NCBI GenBank assembly: GCA_949128115.1
Contig: OX421968.1
Coordinates: forward strand, 55,011,423 to 55,075,422
Reading direction: 5' to 3'
DNA length: 64,000 bases
Source: Anaspis maculata
Taxonomy: Eukaryota; Arthropoda; Insecta; Coleoptera; Scraptiidae
Shown here in pieces: positions 11,901-22,723 of this stretch (its first letter is position 1; each line of letters starts with the position of its first letter). The translations under genes and the position numbers were made by a program. Under the pieces are notes generated by a model that saw only the letters and a list, made by a program, of their open reading frames with translations, searched no databases and was not told the DNA's origin.

Positions 11901-14900
11901 GGGCTACGGGGCCGTCAATTTTATGTATATCTTTTTCTTTCCTTTTCTTTATGAGTAAAGTGCGTATTTCCAATTTTTAATTCGTTCGCCAGGCTGAGTT
12001 CTATAATTCTATGTTCGTTTGTGTTTCTTGCACTTTCTCTCTGCTTTCTTAGTCACCACTCTAATCCTTCATTTTCATTACCCACTCCTCCGTTAAGGTC
12101 TCCCATTATTATCATCTTGTGGATGCTTCTATCTATCTACAGCTGTAGTTCGTTGTAGAAGTTGTCTTTTTCGACCTTCTTTGCATCCTTGTTCGGGCCA
12201 TAGGCCAGTATAAAAGTGTATTCTTCTTTTCCTTTCCCCTCCGAGATATCAACAAATTGCACTCTTTCATTTATTAGTCGCTCCCTCTGCACCCATCTCA
12301 TCTTATCCTCCTTGATCAGTATTGCTACTCCTGCCCTTGCATTCTCTCACTCATCCACTCCTGACCAGTACATCCAGTAACTGCTTGGTAATTGTAGAAC
12401 ACCTTTGCCTTTTCTCTTCGTCTCTGTTACACCTACAGTGTGTCCCAAAGTAAGTGTTACAAAATTCACAGGGAGATAGAAAATTGACAAATAAGGTGAC
12501 TTTTCTTGATAAACATACCCTCGCAAACGTACAGGATAATAACGGAGGTACAGGCCTTCAAAGTTGTTTCTTAAAAACATGTTTTTTTGCATAACTTAAA
12601 CCGTCCAACCGATTTTATTCAAATTCAAACCAAAGTTTACCAAAACAGGTCTCGATTGGACAATGATAACGCATTTCATCAAACATTTTTAGGGGCGAAG
12701 ATAATAGGAGGTACACTCCTTCTTTCCCCCATATTTTTCACCCTCTTGAATATTTTTGGGAATGGTTTCAATTTTTGAAATCTACGGGTCATTTGAAGAA
12801 AAAAATTACTCTTGCAAAATTTTGATTCGAGGCTTCATTTTCGAGAAATTTGGGTTTGAAACTTAGGAGAACATCTCAAAATCGTCACTTTCCAGAGCCC
12901 AAATAGTTTTTCCCTGAAAAACTCCATGTTTCTCAGCAAAAACGGTGTTCTATCAACTTGAAACACCCACAAAACTCATTCCAGTTGAGGAATCATGAAT
13001 TTTCTTGAAGTTAATTTTTGGACATTGGAAAGTGGCAATTTCGAGATGTTTTCCAATGTTTCAAACCCAACTATCTCGAAAATGGAGCCTTTAATCAAAA
13101 TTTTGCAAGAGTAACTTTTTTCTTTGAATTGAACGTAGAATTCGAAAATTCAGACGATTTATAAAAATATTCGAGGGGGTTAAAAATAGGGGGAAAAGGG
13201 GGAGGGTACCCCCAATTATCTCCACCCCTAAGAATGTTTGATGAAATGCATTATTATTGTTCGATAGAGACCTGAGACCTGTGAATTTTAATAAAATTGA
13301 TTGAACGGTTTGAAAGTCATGCAAAAAAAAACTTGTTTTTAAAAACAACTTTGAAGGCCTTTATCTCCGTTATTATACGTCTGTGAGGGTATGCTTATCA
13401 AGAAAAGTCCCCTTATTTGTCAATTTTCTATCTCCCTGTGAGTTTTGTAACACTAATTCCAGGACACCCCCTGTATAATCTATTTGTAGTTTTTCCAGCT
13501 CTTCTGTCAATTCTTCCTCCTTTCCGTTCAGTTCTCCCAACATTCCAAGTTCCCAGTCTGAGCACACTTTTCTTCTCTTCTCTAATTTTGCTCCTTTGGT
13601 TTTTCCTTTTGTAATGTTTTCTATCCGTATCGTTCTCATTGACAGTGTTCGTTGCCACTGTCTCCATTCCATCATATTCTTCCTCCCCCCGTCCCGTTAT
13701 CTTATTCTCTTTCCTGCTCACTGCTCAGTATCATGTCCATCTTCCTTGCCTTCCTTGTTCCCGTCCTTGTTCTCTTTTTTCCTCCGTCGTCTCTCTCTTC
13801 GTTTATCGTCGGGTTCTCGATTTTTGTAGCTGTTAGTCTCCCTTCTATGTCGCTCCATCTGTATTCTTGTCCGTCGACATTCATTCTTTGATATCCCATC
13901 TTCACTCTCTTCCCTTCTTCTCTAACTACACTTCTTATTTATTTCTGAATGGTTCTTTCTCGAATTGTTGAGTCACTTTCTGTATATATTTGAGTATCTA
14001 TCAGCTTCTTCTTTGCTTTGCATGATCTTGATTTTTCAAAAGTTTCACACTCTGCCACCACTCTTTCTAGTTTGTTTCGGACTAGTTGCAGTCCATCATC
14101 AGCTGTGGAATCTAGTCATCTTTAAATATTAGTTCCACAGCTGATGATGGACTGCAACTAGTCCGAAACCGGTTCGAATAGTAAAGGAACTTGTTGGAAA
14201 AGACTGAATTTTTATTACACTAATAACGTACACCCAACAATAGGATTCAAACATTAATAATGTTGCTCCTTCTTTTCTCTTTCTCCTGCTTTTCCCAGGA
14301 GACTCGCCTTAAGGAAGTCTGAACGCCCTCTGGCGACTAATATGGCGAATCTAGACTGTACGTCTTCTTGTCACTTTTTGTTCTATCAGTGCGTCAGTGA
14401 GATCGAAATCAACGTTGAATTTTGAAGTGTGTTTGTTGAGGCTGATTCTGATTTTTCGTACGTTCGTGTCAATTTTTTTTGACCTTTTTTTTCTGTCCAG
14501 ATGACCATAGCAGGGTTCAACTGCTGCAGATGCCAGGTCAAAAGAAGAACATTGATTACATCAATGCTAATTACATCGATGGTTTTCAATGGTCCAAGGC
14601 CTACATCGGCACTCAGGGTCCATTGCCTTCGACATTCGACTGCTTTTGGAGGATGGTTTGGGAGCAACGAGTCAACATTATTGTAATGATAACGAATCTG
14701 GTTGAGAGAGGCAGGGTAAGAATACGCATACATTTAAATTTACAATAGAGCCAGAGAAAGTAGCTGTTGTAATGCAATTGTTTCAATAGGATTCACTTAA
14801 ATTTCGATTCTCCAAACTTGGTTCAGAACACTTTGAGGTATCAGTGTGTTACCCGTTTTTTTTTTCTTTTTTTTTCGTTAATCTAGACTAGACAGTTTCT

Positions 14901-17788
14901 GCTTTAACATGAGTGCTTGTGATTGACTGTTCAATTGTTGGTTCCTTTATCTAACATGTTTCAATATGTCGACAGAGAAAATGTGATATGTACTGGCCAA
15001 AAGAAGGAACTGAAACTTACGGCGTTATTCAAGTAAAACTAGTTAAGGAAGATGTAATGGCTACATACACTGTTCGGACTCTACAAATAAGGCATCTCAG
15101 GGTAATTTGAGCGTTTTTAAAAGTGAAGTTTTTGTAATGTGCAGCTTCTGGTTTTAGATCAAGAAGAAAAAAGCCGCGATGGCTGAAAAGTTAGTTTATC
15201 AGTATCATTATACGAATTGGCCCGATCATGGTACGCCGGATCATCCGCTTCCTGTATTGCATTTCGTTAAGAAATCAGCGGCAGCCAATCCTCCAGATGC
15301 TGGACCTATAATAGTTCATTGCAGGTAACTTTTTGTGCCTACCGTTCAGTGTGCAATGATACTGAAAGCGTTTTGTTGTTTTTCAGCGCTGGCGTGGGCA
15401 GGACTGGAACGTATATAGTTTTAGACGCGATGCTCAGACAGATCCGCAGCAGGGGTGAAGTGAACATATTTGGGTTTTTACGTCACATCCGTTCGCAGCG
15501 GAATTTTCTGGTGCAAACTGAAGAACAATACATATTCATTCATGATGCACTTGTAGAGGCAATCGAGTCTGGTGAAACGAATATTAGTCGGGAACAGTTC
15601 CCGCGCTACGTGCAGCTACTGCAAGATAACGAAGCAGAAGAGAAGAGCGAGCTTTGGAAACCATTAGAAATCCAGTTCAAAGTAAGGATATCAAGTGTTT
15701 TTTAATGTTTATATGTATTTAAATTTTTCTTCGTAACGGGAAACTGGACTGTAGATTAAAAACTAGATTTTCAGCAATGTTTCGATGCTAGAGTGCGCCT
15801 TCTTCAGGCTAGAAAGAATGTTGGCGACAGTGTCATAAAGGGGACCTGAAGCCGCACATTCTACAGTAACGATTTCACCACCATTCCCTTACGCAATTTT
15901 GAGCCGATGTAGGTACGGATGAATGCGATTTTTACTCACGTTAACTATTCCATTTTCGCACTTGGACATCGCCCAGTTTCCTTACTCGTCGTCACTTCAT
16001 TCTCGCTGTTCTTAAGCTGTATTGTTGGTTACCTATCAACTACCCATTCTCGCGACTTTCTTCTCCCTTTTCTGTGTTTTATTCCTTCTTTCCTGCAATG
16101 AGCAACGTCGGAATGTCGCACGTAGCGGTCGGCTAGCTGTCGAACGTTGACAGTTGTAAATTAAACGTCAGTGGGCGATGTTCAAGTGCGAAAATGGAAT
16201 AGTTGTCAAGTTAACATAAGTAAATCGCATTCTTCCGTATCTACATCGACTCAAAATTGCATAAGGAAGAGAATGGTGGTAGAATTGTTACTGTTGAATG
16301 TGCGTCTTCGGATCCCTCTTATGACACGGTCACCAGAATATTTATTGTAAGATACATGAGTTGGGAGAGGCACTTAAATTTCAGAGTAAGTATACAAAAC
16401 ATTTTCTCACCTTCAAATATTCAAAATGTTCTGTATGCCTACCCTAAAATTCAAGTGGCTCTCCTTGACTCATGAAATTCTAGCTTACAATAAGTATTCT
16501 TTCTAGCCTGAAGAAGGTGCACTCTAGCGCCGAAATGTTGCTGTAAATCTAGTTTTTTATTTACAATCCAGTTTCTCGTCACCAAGAAAAATTTGTATAC
16601 AATAATGGATGTCATACAAAATTTTTATATGTACATATGTTTGTGTTAATGTTGGCGTGTATCGTATTGCAGTTGGTGACGAGTTTCCAATGCAAAGACT
16701 TCAATCTTGTTTCGGCAAATAAAGTGATAAATCAGCCAAAGAATAGGACGGCCAACGTGTTGCCGGTCGAAAGCTCCCGTGTTCATTTAACTCCGAAACC
16801 CGGTGAAGACGGGTCTGATTACATAAACGCCACATGGATCCAGGGTTTCCACAGTCTGCGCGAGTTTATCATCACCCAGCACCCGTTGAAATCAACAATC
16901 AAAGACTTTTGGCAGATGGTCTGGGACCATAACGCACAAACAATTGTGATGCTTAGTATTATTGATAATCAGGATTTCGAGGTGTTCTGGCCGATGGATC
17001 AGGAAACCGTTGACGCGGATGCGTATAAAGTAAAGCTAGTTAACGAACAGGCCCAGTCAACTTATGTCACTAGAGATTTCACGATGCAGTCCGTCCAGGA
17101 CGATTACGAAATCCCAGTGAAAATGATCCACTGCACCAACTGGCCACACCATTGCTGCAGCATTCAGGAGATATATCATTTACCCAACACTGTCCTGGAT
17201 ATGGGCATACAGAATGGACCCATCGTTATAGTAGACAGGTACGTTTATTTTATTTTTCATTTTCTGCGAAGAGTCTCCGGAAGAAACCTTTTTACACAGA
17301 TTGAGTCTTGTTTTGGTTGAAAGTGGTGTAAAAATAGATTTTGCTTGCCTGCCTTTGCAGAAAGCAAAATTTACTTTGTAAGTCACACAATATGTAGATC
17401 TTCCAGAGGCGCTCTGCAGTAGAGCGGTGTTCGTTCAAACATGCTAAAAAAAAAAAACAATTTTCTTTGATGACACAGGTATGGAGGCAGCGAGGCGGCT
17501 TCATTCTGTAGTTTAACGACGCTCAAGAAGCACCTCATGTACGATAATCATGTGGACGTGTACATGTACGCCAAATTGTACCACAACAAGAGGCCAGGCG
17601 TGTGGAATTCCAGTGATGATTACCTGAGGTTACACTTGGCAATCCAGAGTCTGTGCAGTCCTCCAGAAGGCACTCCTGACCTGTACGCGATGACCAATGG
17701 GACAGTAAACGGGTCATTGTCGAATGACTGTGTAAGAATACCTCCAGAAGGTATGGAAACAGTGGGGCCTCGGCTCACGGTTGCTTAA
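8660..17788 (+). CDS. Ptp99A: Receptor tyrosine phosphatase Ptp99A, 3' part of gene
   Basis: Eight exons (8660-8913, 9011-9297, 14501-14715, 14976-15101, 15158-15324, 15387-15681, 16673-17238, 17479-17788) join in one frame with GT-AG introns. They encode the end of an extracellular FN3 region, a transmembrane helix, the juxtamembrane segment with [15 protein letters not shown], a D1 phosphatase domain, a D2 domain and a short tail. D1 is complete: WPDHG general-acid loop, [10 protein letters not shown] signature and QTEEQY loop. D2 has DRYGG in place of the Cys signature and WPHH in place of WPDH, so it should be inactive, as known for this subfamily. The insect family acts at the neuronal membrane in axon guidance. 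The N-terminal exons lie outside the window. The assignment rests on recognised family wording such as YYYLDDPP after the membrane. Confidence 0.95.
9011..9297 (+). CDS. Ptp99A: Ptp99A exon: juxtamembrane region
   Basis: The acceptor is CTAATTCCAG and the donor is T/GTAAGT. It encodes the cytoplasmic start with YYYLDDPP, a segment ending [20 protein letters not shown] that precedes the catalytic domain, and the substrate-recognition motif KNRYLNIIA. Phase and motif both continue correctly at 14501. Confidence 0.93.
9298..9880. other. Start of the TM-to-D1 intron, no feature
   Basis: This is plain intron sequence up to the beginning of the minus-strand LINE. No repeat or coding signal was recognised. 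Confidence 0.5.
10584..10751. mobile_element. MITE family A, copy 2
   Basis: Same ends as 645-802 (AAGGTGCGTTCAGTCAGC and its mirror). It is inserted between the [21 protein letters not shown] piece and the [10 protein letters not shown] piece of the LINE, in RT coding sequence. TTA at both junctions could be the target duplication. Confidence 0.88.
11688..11929 (-). mobile_element. tRNA-derived SINE inside the LINE, with 13 bp TSD
   Basis: On the minus strand the head reads GGCCCCGTAGCCCAGTCGG. TAGCCCAGTCGG fits the pol III A box and GGTTCGAATCC the B box, with about 31 bases between them, as in tRNA. A 3' body of about 130 bp ends in an A-rich tail. AATTTTATGTATA flanks both sides (11688-11700 and 11917-11929), giving a clear target duplication around an element of 11701-11916. 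Only the SINE head is tRNA-like; no acceptor stem closes, so it is not a functional tRNA gene. Confidence 0.92.
12436..13473. mobile_element. Palindromic element P4 in the LINE endonuclease
   Basis: The ends CAGTGTGTCCCAAAGTAAGT and the mirror of CAGGGGGTGTCCTGGAATTA lie between TA dinucleotides. The arms, about 450 bp each, contain ACAAA(A)TTCACAGGGAGATAG and CCTTCAAAGTTGTTT. It splits the LINE endonuclease frame between LEKLQIDY and VGVTETKRK, which would read on if it were removed. It is the same family as P7 (34235-35661). Confidence 0.9.
14074..14169. repeat. Perfect 37 bp hairpin, 22-base loop
   Basis: GTTTCGGACTAGTTGCAGTC starts the left arm (14074-14110), and the right arm (14133-14169) is its exact complement. 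Inside an intron of a transcribed gene it would make a stable RNA stem. It is probably a very young MITE, but no flanking duplication was recognised. Confidence 0.9.
14501..14715 (+). CDS. Ptp99A: Ptp99A exon: D1 start
   Basis: The acceptor is TTCTGTCCAG and the donor is AGG/GTAAGA. It encodes [18 protein letters not shown], the [10 protein letters not shown] motif and FWRMVWEQ, all standard for PTP domains, ending at NLVERGR. Confidence 0.95.
14976..15101 (+). CDS. Ptp99A: Ptp99A exon: D1 middle
   Basis: The acceptor is GTCGACAG and the donor is AGG/GTAATT. It encodes [16 protein letters not shown] and the following strand, with phase 0 at both ends. Confidence 0.93.
15158..15324 (+). CDS. 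Ptp99A: Ptp99A exon: WPD loop and catalytic Cys
   Basis: The acceptor is GGTTTTAG and the donor is AG/GTAACT. It encodes [11 protein letters not shown], the [12 protein letters not shown] loop with the general acid Asp, and ends in GPIIVHC plus two bases. The catalytic Cys codon is 15320-15322, just before the splice site. Confidence 0.95.
15387..15681 (+). CDS. Ptp99A: Ptp99A exon: signature loop and D1 end
   Basis: The acceptor is GTTTTTCAG. It completes the signature with [14 protein letters not shown], then [21 protein letters not shown]. The donor is AAA/GTAAGG. It ends at [11 protein letters not shown] in the D1-D2 linker. Confidence 0.95.
15723..16590. mobile_element. Foldback element P5 filling the D1-D2 intron
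   Basis: The left arm from TTTCTTCGTAACGGGAAACTGG is mirrored by CCAGTTTCTCGTCACCAAGAAA. Further inverted pairs follow: GCGCCTTCTTCAGGCTAGAA against its mirror at about 16505, and TGGGCGATGTTCAAGTGCG against the region at 15955. It takes up most of the 991 bp intron. Both arms can be read as the same coding-like phrase (GGxIVTVECA then YDTV); see 28123-28323. Confidence 0.85.
16673..17238 (+). CDS. Ptp99A: Ptp99A exon: D2 pseudophosphatase
   Basis: The acceptor is GTATTGCAG and the donor is AG/GTACGT. It encodes most of D2: [29 protein letters not shown] and CTNWPHHCC. In the WPD loop the Asp is His, and the signature starts IVIVDR with no catalytic Cys. ATG at 16637 lies in intron and should not be taken as a start. 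Confidence 0.94.
17479..17788 (+). CDS. Ptp99A: Ptp99A last exon (long form)
   Basis: The acceptor is GATGACACAG. It encodes [19 protein letters not shown], then [19 protein letters not shown] and a helix ending LCSPPEG, then a short tail ending PRLTVA and TAA at 17786-17788. A GTATGG donor at 17751 lies inside it, which allows the alternative end at 18322. Confidence 0.92.
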
Positions 17789-19650
17789 CTTGCAAAGTTT
17801 TAGTGTAAATATATGTGATTACCGTAATTGTTACTATAATATGTCCATATTTGTGCCAGAGGTGGCAGTTGTAACGTGTGAAACAAACGCGCGGAACGTG
17901 CCCACTTCCCTTGCCTAGCTCAAATCTTTTTTTTTTTTCTTAATTGGACATTGGATAAGATAAATAATCTTGAAATATCTCAAGCATCCAAAGGGGGAGT
18001 GCGTATGGTCTCACGTAGATGCTACTAAATTGTCATTCACCTCTTATCATCCTCGGTCAGTGTAAGTCAATAGCATCACATACTTACCTAGTTTATGTTT
18101 GTTAGACTGATGAACGTAGGTATAGTCTAATGTATTATGTCCCTCTATGATCAACCCAAACTTCATGTTGAACATCATTATAGCTAGCCACAATGAAAAT
18201 GTGTAGTCCCACGCTTAGCGCTTGCTATTGTCTCACTTTTTCGTTTCTTCTTTCTGTTTTTAAATCACCACATTCTTCTCTTGTTTGACATTTGTGTGTA
18301 ATATTTTGTTTATACTTGCAGAAGCTCCTCTTTTGTCGACGGATGTTATCAAGCGTAATCCTTAATTTTAAACTTCAGTTCAGGACTATGTCATGTTTAA
18401 AAGTGAACAATAGTGCTCCAGAAAAAAGGTACTAATTCAGTGAATGAGAATATGTGTGTGAAACACTAGCAGACCCTATTTATTGATTGAGATTATTTGC
18501 CTCTCCGGGATAGACTCGAAATAATATGTATAAATATGTAGTTATGTGTAAAAAAGATATGCGTGAATATGAATCAGATATTTATATAATAATAAAAATA
18601 ATAATGATGATGATGATGATGATGATGATAATATTATTAAAAATATACTATAGTGTGCAGTGTAGAATAATTCAATATTTATGTAAGTGTATAGACTTAG
18701 TTTTTGTATGATGTTGATTTATAAACAAGAGTACATCGATCACGTAATACATTTTACTTCTATTTATGTACATTCTGGACCAATTTAATGAAACGTATTA
18801 TTATCATCAAAGAGCGACTCTTTGATGCAGGGCCTGATGCGCGCATAAAATAATGCCATGTAAAGTGTCTAGTGATAGCTCTCCTGTTCTGATTTTATTG
18901 AGTGTAACAAAATTATGTTCTCCCGCTTTGGAAATAGAATAGTATCCGTCCACCAGGCGCGTTGTAAAGTAATAAAATAGATGATCATCTCATTAGACAC
19001 GTTGCAAACGTCATTTATATCATGTACGAACTTTATTTGGATTGCCGATGAGCCCTTTCGATCCTTGAATATAGCTTTAAATGAACCACTTTAACTTGTG
19101 CGAACTGTAACAATGTATACCCCAATTTTCTATATTTCTACCCTGAAAGAATTTAGTATAAAACGGCCAAGTTATTTGTTACAATTATGTTTCGAAACTA
19201 TTATGCATTTCCATACAGTCCAGTTGTTTTTATATCATTTTGTAGGTGTTTGTTTTGTATCAATCGATCATCAAAAATGCAGTCATAATGGTTTTTCACA
19301 CTTACATACTTTTGGACATTTTCTATTTTGCAATAGCATGTTTAATTTCGTCAGTTTGCAATTTTATTGAACTCAAAAACAATGACTTGTTCAACTTTTA
19401 GCCATGATCAATACTTGATAATTGTTGCGAGCCTTTTCTAAAAAAAAAAAGAAAAAAGGAACAACGTTGATGTGTCTATCAATTCAAAAAATGTAAACTT
19501 TATAGTTTTATTTTATACAAGTGAAAGTATATGTCGACAAATAAGAAATCAAATTGTATATCCTCTTGTAGGTACTCTCCCAAGTTTTTCCATCACCTTG
19601 TGTCTGTTGCATTATATTTGTGTTGAATAAAACTGACTTAATGAAATCAG
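17789..19650 (+). other. Ptp99A: Probable Ptp99A 3' UTR
   Basis: Long AT-rich sequence, relatively free of inverted repeats. AATAAA occurs at 18971 and 19626; the second is followed by a short T-rich stretch and then the next repeat region. A (GAT)n run lies at 18604-18630. The extent is inference from the lack of other features. Confidence 0.5.
18322..18365 (+). CDS. Ptp99A: Predicted alternative C-terminal exon of Ptp99A
   Basis: A pyrimidine-rich stretch and TATACTTGCAG precede 18322. Joined to the donor GAAG/GTATGG at 17751, the frame stays open: PPEEAPLLSTDVIKRNP, then TAA at 18363-18365. The two forms would differ only in the last 13 to 15 residues. The joining keeps phase and gives a plausible acidic-to-basic tail, but transcript evidence is lacking. 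Confidence 0.55.
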
Positions 19651-19956
19651 TTTTTTATGTCACCTATTTTTGCATCATGATAAAAATATCTTGGATCTTT
19701 TGGGAGACGTGAGAACATCAACTTTGAGCCCACCATGTGGCCTTCTAGACAGGATTACCTTGAAGGGAACTAAACTGATTTCCTCTCGATAACATCCAAT
19801 ACTGGGTAACAAAGAATGCAACCCCGTGTTCAGCTTCAGCTACTTTATCACCGTTTCACCACTGGCGAAGAAGCACATCAATAATAACAGGTTCCTGAAT
19901 TGAAATGTCGATTTTCTAGTAGTAAAAGAAGAAACATTCAAATCGCGGTCGAGAAA

Positions 19957-20028
19957 GTTATTATAGCTGAGGCGTCTTGACCGTCAGCTTCACTTTGGGA
20001 TTTAATCTGGCGCCTCAGCTATAATAAC
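19957..20028. repeat. 18 bp perfect hairpin, 36-base loop
   Basis: GTTATTATAGCTGAGGCG at 19957-19974 is mirrored exactly at 20011-20028. It is probably a small MITE remnant downstream of the Ptp99A 3' UTR. Confidence 0.75.
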
Positions 20029-20391
20029 ACCTATTTTCTTCTCGCCCCTGATGCTAAAAAAAAATACTTGGGTGATTCAACCGTTCTGAATCTACTTCTA
20101 TTATCTATAATTTATGTAAAAAACACGTCTATTTTTACATTTATTGCAATAAATCTGCTTCTGGAATCTGGCATTTTCGTTCCCGGAAATGTATTTTTTG
20201 AAAGTGTCTTGTTTAATGATTTATTCTGTTGGCATATTGGCAACAATGACTCTCATCCACAACAAACACAAGCAAGCTGTGACAGTTGAGGTTATGTTCA
20301 GTTGTTTTTTTTTTCATTTGTTATCGTTTTGTTCGGATTTTGAGGGGAATTTTCGAGGGGGGTTTCTGTTCCAGTGAGTTTATGCTTTTCA

Positions 20392-20811
20392 ATGCCGAAA
20401 AGAAATGATTGGTTGCGGGAACGAGATTTTAAACTAGCTGGCATTCCAGAGAATCGGATGAGCTCCTGGAAGTCACTTCAACTTTTCTGTGGAGGACAGG
20501 AAGGTGATAGGTGAGTTATACAATTTCATTGATCAAGATCAAGATCATTGACTCAATTCTCAATAATTATGTAGTTTTACATTGTTGCTTTTTTTTCCAG
20601 AAGTGATGTCTTTCAACAACTGTAACTGCTCAGTCTTCAGATTTTTATGCAGCAGAAATTCCATGCATGGATCTCGATCTCAATTAAGAACAACCAGTCA
20701 CACAGCCGTTTAGAACCAGCAGAATATCCAAAAGATGCAGCTTGTAAGAATTGTTCATTATCCAATTTTCCCATGACCACCTACAGAAACGTTAGTTTCG
20801 GCGGTACTTAG
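20392..20811 (+). pseudogene. Unrecognised two-exon gene fragment with one in-frame stop
   Basis: ATG at 20392 opens MPKRNDWLRERDFKLAGIPE and continues to GGQEGDR at a good donor (GATAG/GTGAGT, 20511). A 90 bp intron ends in T-rich TTTTTTTTCCAG at 20600. The next exon reads SDVFQQL, a TAA at 20623, then stays open in the same frame for 61 codons (LQIFMQQKFHAW, RLEPAEYPKDAACKNC) to TAG at 20809. An acceptor at 20633 (CTGCTCAG) would skip the stop. It may be a decayed gene, a captured fragment or a small live gene. I do not recognise the family. Confidence 0.45.
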
Positions 20812-22180
20812 TGGCGCAAAACATGTTGATGCACACACTGTGCAAAAACAGAAGTTTTTTGGTCACTAATGTCTTTTGCTTTTGCTTTGCAATGCCTACT
20901 TTAGTTATTCAAATTGACAAACAGATTCTAATTTTACCATTATAGGAGCTCTGTATTGTCTAGGCTCTTATTTAAAATCGATATTGTAGAGAATTATTCA
21001 ATAATAATAGACCATTTAGCAAATCAATAGTTTATTCTGAAATTTCCTGAACGATTTAAAAAATCAGGATAAAGTCTGACCTCAGGTGACTATGATGATG
21101 ATAATAATTATGAGTAGGCGCTGGCGACTTTAGACAGTTTGATATAAAAATTGATGAATTTTGCACCTAAAGTCCATTTTTTGCCCAATTATTGGTCTGA
21201 ACATCAGTGAATGTGCCCACGTCGCGTCGGACAGGGAAGAGAGGCAAGTCAAAGGAAAAATAGTGTAGGTACACATACACAACTGCATTGACCTTACAAG
21301 AAAGTTTTTTTTTAATTTAGGCTCCAAATTTATGCAAAATCTGCCATTACAGCAATAATAGAATATATTTACAAAAAATTTATTCTACATGCTCAAGCTC
21401 ATTTACATTGCGAGTTGGGATGTTGCTCTAGTCGGGCGAGATACTTCGAACTTGCTTGTTTATCTTCTTGCATAACTGTGGGAATGTCGAGGTCTTTATG
21501 TAAAAGAAATGTTCCAATTCAAAACTGAACCCGATATTCGTGTTCAGGAGGTCGAAATCAGTTGGAGAACATTTTTTTATATAAGTAACAGAATGACGCT
21601 GATGTGGCCGGTTTGTCTGTCTGTCTGTCTGTCCGAGTCCGTGCAGAAATTAAGACGCTGTACTCCTTCTCGAGAATTGAAACAAGAGTCTTGGAACTTT
21701 TTTCCGATTAATAGCTGATGTCCCCAAGGGTGGCCAATGGGCACTATTTTTGTTATCCATACATCGTTATCATTATTCTCAAAAACAGAGATCTCCTGTG
21801 CACTTCGATGAAGTTGAACTTCTTCTCAGGAACTAAAGCTACAGCCCTTGAAGATTGAACTTTATCCGGTGGATAGCTTAGGTTCTCAAGGACCAAATAG
21901 GCAGAATGGCTTCCATAATTCGGCCGCCATCTTGGCTGCCATATTGAAATTTCTTATTAGTGGAACGATTGTCATGAAACTTAAAACTTACCCTTGTCTA
22001 GTACAATCATTCTGATTTTCAAGCCAAATTTCATGATTCTGTCGATATTTTGGCCGCCATATTGGAATTTTTTGCCCAAGACGGTAGAACCCTTATTACT
22101 TAACATCTTGCGTTCACTAATCCTCCAAAAAGGAAGTGCGCTACTGAGCCTCATGCCCATGAGGCGTATTCGCTTGTTTA
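20812..22180. other. Repeat-like sequence with TCTG microsatellite
   Basis: No gene was seen. TCTG units lie at 21616-21634, in a context like that at about 51365 (GTCTGTCTGCCTGTCTG), so both belong to one dispersed repeat. The phrase 'gccgccat.ttgg' recurs at 21922 and 22051. Confidence 0.5.
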
Positions 22181-22260
22181 AATCTGGCGTCGAAGTGTGC
22201 TCTGCTCTGGCCAAATGCAGACGAATTTGGCTAGAGCACAGCACACTTCGACGCCAGATT
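22181..22260. repeat. 36 bp hairpin with 8-base loop
   Basis: AATCTGGCGTCGAAGTGTGC starts the left arm (22181-22216) and its mirror ends the right arm (22225-22260), with two mismatches. No coding role. Confidence 0.85.
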
Positions 22261-22544
22261 CAAAAAAACACCCCCTACTGAGTATTTGTCAAAAAATGAC
22301 AGTAGAATCTTATCAAAGTTCTTTCACTCTTATTGAAAGACCCTTCAGAACTGAAAATTCAGATTTGAAAAATTGAGCCTAACTTCCAATATCAATCTAT
22401 TTTTGGAAACCCATTGAATCAATCAGGATTTATGTTTATATAAAAAAAGATAGTCTAGTGAATTATTTTTGACACAATCTATCAGAACCGTGGAGAGCTT
22501 CTCGAGAACTGTAAATAATAATGCTGTTGCAAGTCTCGATTCCA

Positions 22545-22562
22545 CCCCCCCCCCCCCCCCTC

Positions 22563-22621
<59 letters not shown>
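22545..22621. repeat. C16 run and (TTA)n, LINE 3' tail
   Basis: Sixteen C are followed by about 19 TTA units. Read on the minus strand, a (TAA)n tail follows the 3' UTR of the LINE at 22724-24421. TAA-repeat tails are known for I/Jockey-type elements, so this probably marks the 3' end of that insertion. Confidence 0.85.
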
Positions 22622-22723
22622 GAGATTCCCACTCAACAGGTAGATACCCATTAACAGAGTGAGGCGCACATCAAGCTAAGAGAGAAGAGGAAAAAAAAAA
22701 AGACAACAAGAAAAGAACCGCGA

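Larger units (their letters stand above)
9885..14035 (-). pseudogene. Endonuclease/RT LINE, nearly full length and dead
   Basis: Minus-strand translations, with frameshifts and stops, give in order: a charged N-terminal part near 13900-13600, the APE-type endonuclease start GTWNVG near 13550, [13 protein letters not shown] near 12420, [12 protein letters not shown] near 12200, [10 protein letters not shown] near 12100, then RT pieces [11 protein letters not shown] near 11450, [16 protein letters not shown] near 11260, FGFRPNRG near 11010, [12 protein letters not shown] near 10890, [10 protein letters not shown] near 10570, WYADDM near 10450 and the tail [17 protein letters not shown] near 10080. 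This is the order of a one-ORF APE-type LINE like those annotated as CFDP2-like. A MITE, a SINE and palindrome P4 interrupt it. It lies antisense in the Ptp99A intron. Confidence 0.88.

Noticed and set aside
11850..11916. tRNA gene on the minus strand (A and B boxes present)
   Set aside because: The acceptor stem does not close, and a SINE body with A-rich tail and a 13 bp target duplication surrounds it.
16637..17320. 227-codon frame taken as a separate gene start
   Set aside because: The first 12 codons and the end are intron; splice sites at 16673 and 17238 and the D2 motifs place it in Ptp99A.
22423..22669. Poly-Ile and poly-Asn open frames
   Set aside because: They are translations of the (TTA)n microsatellite.
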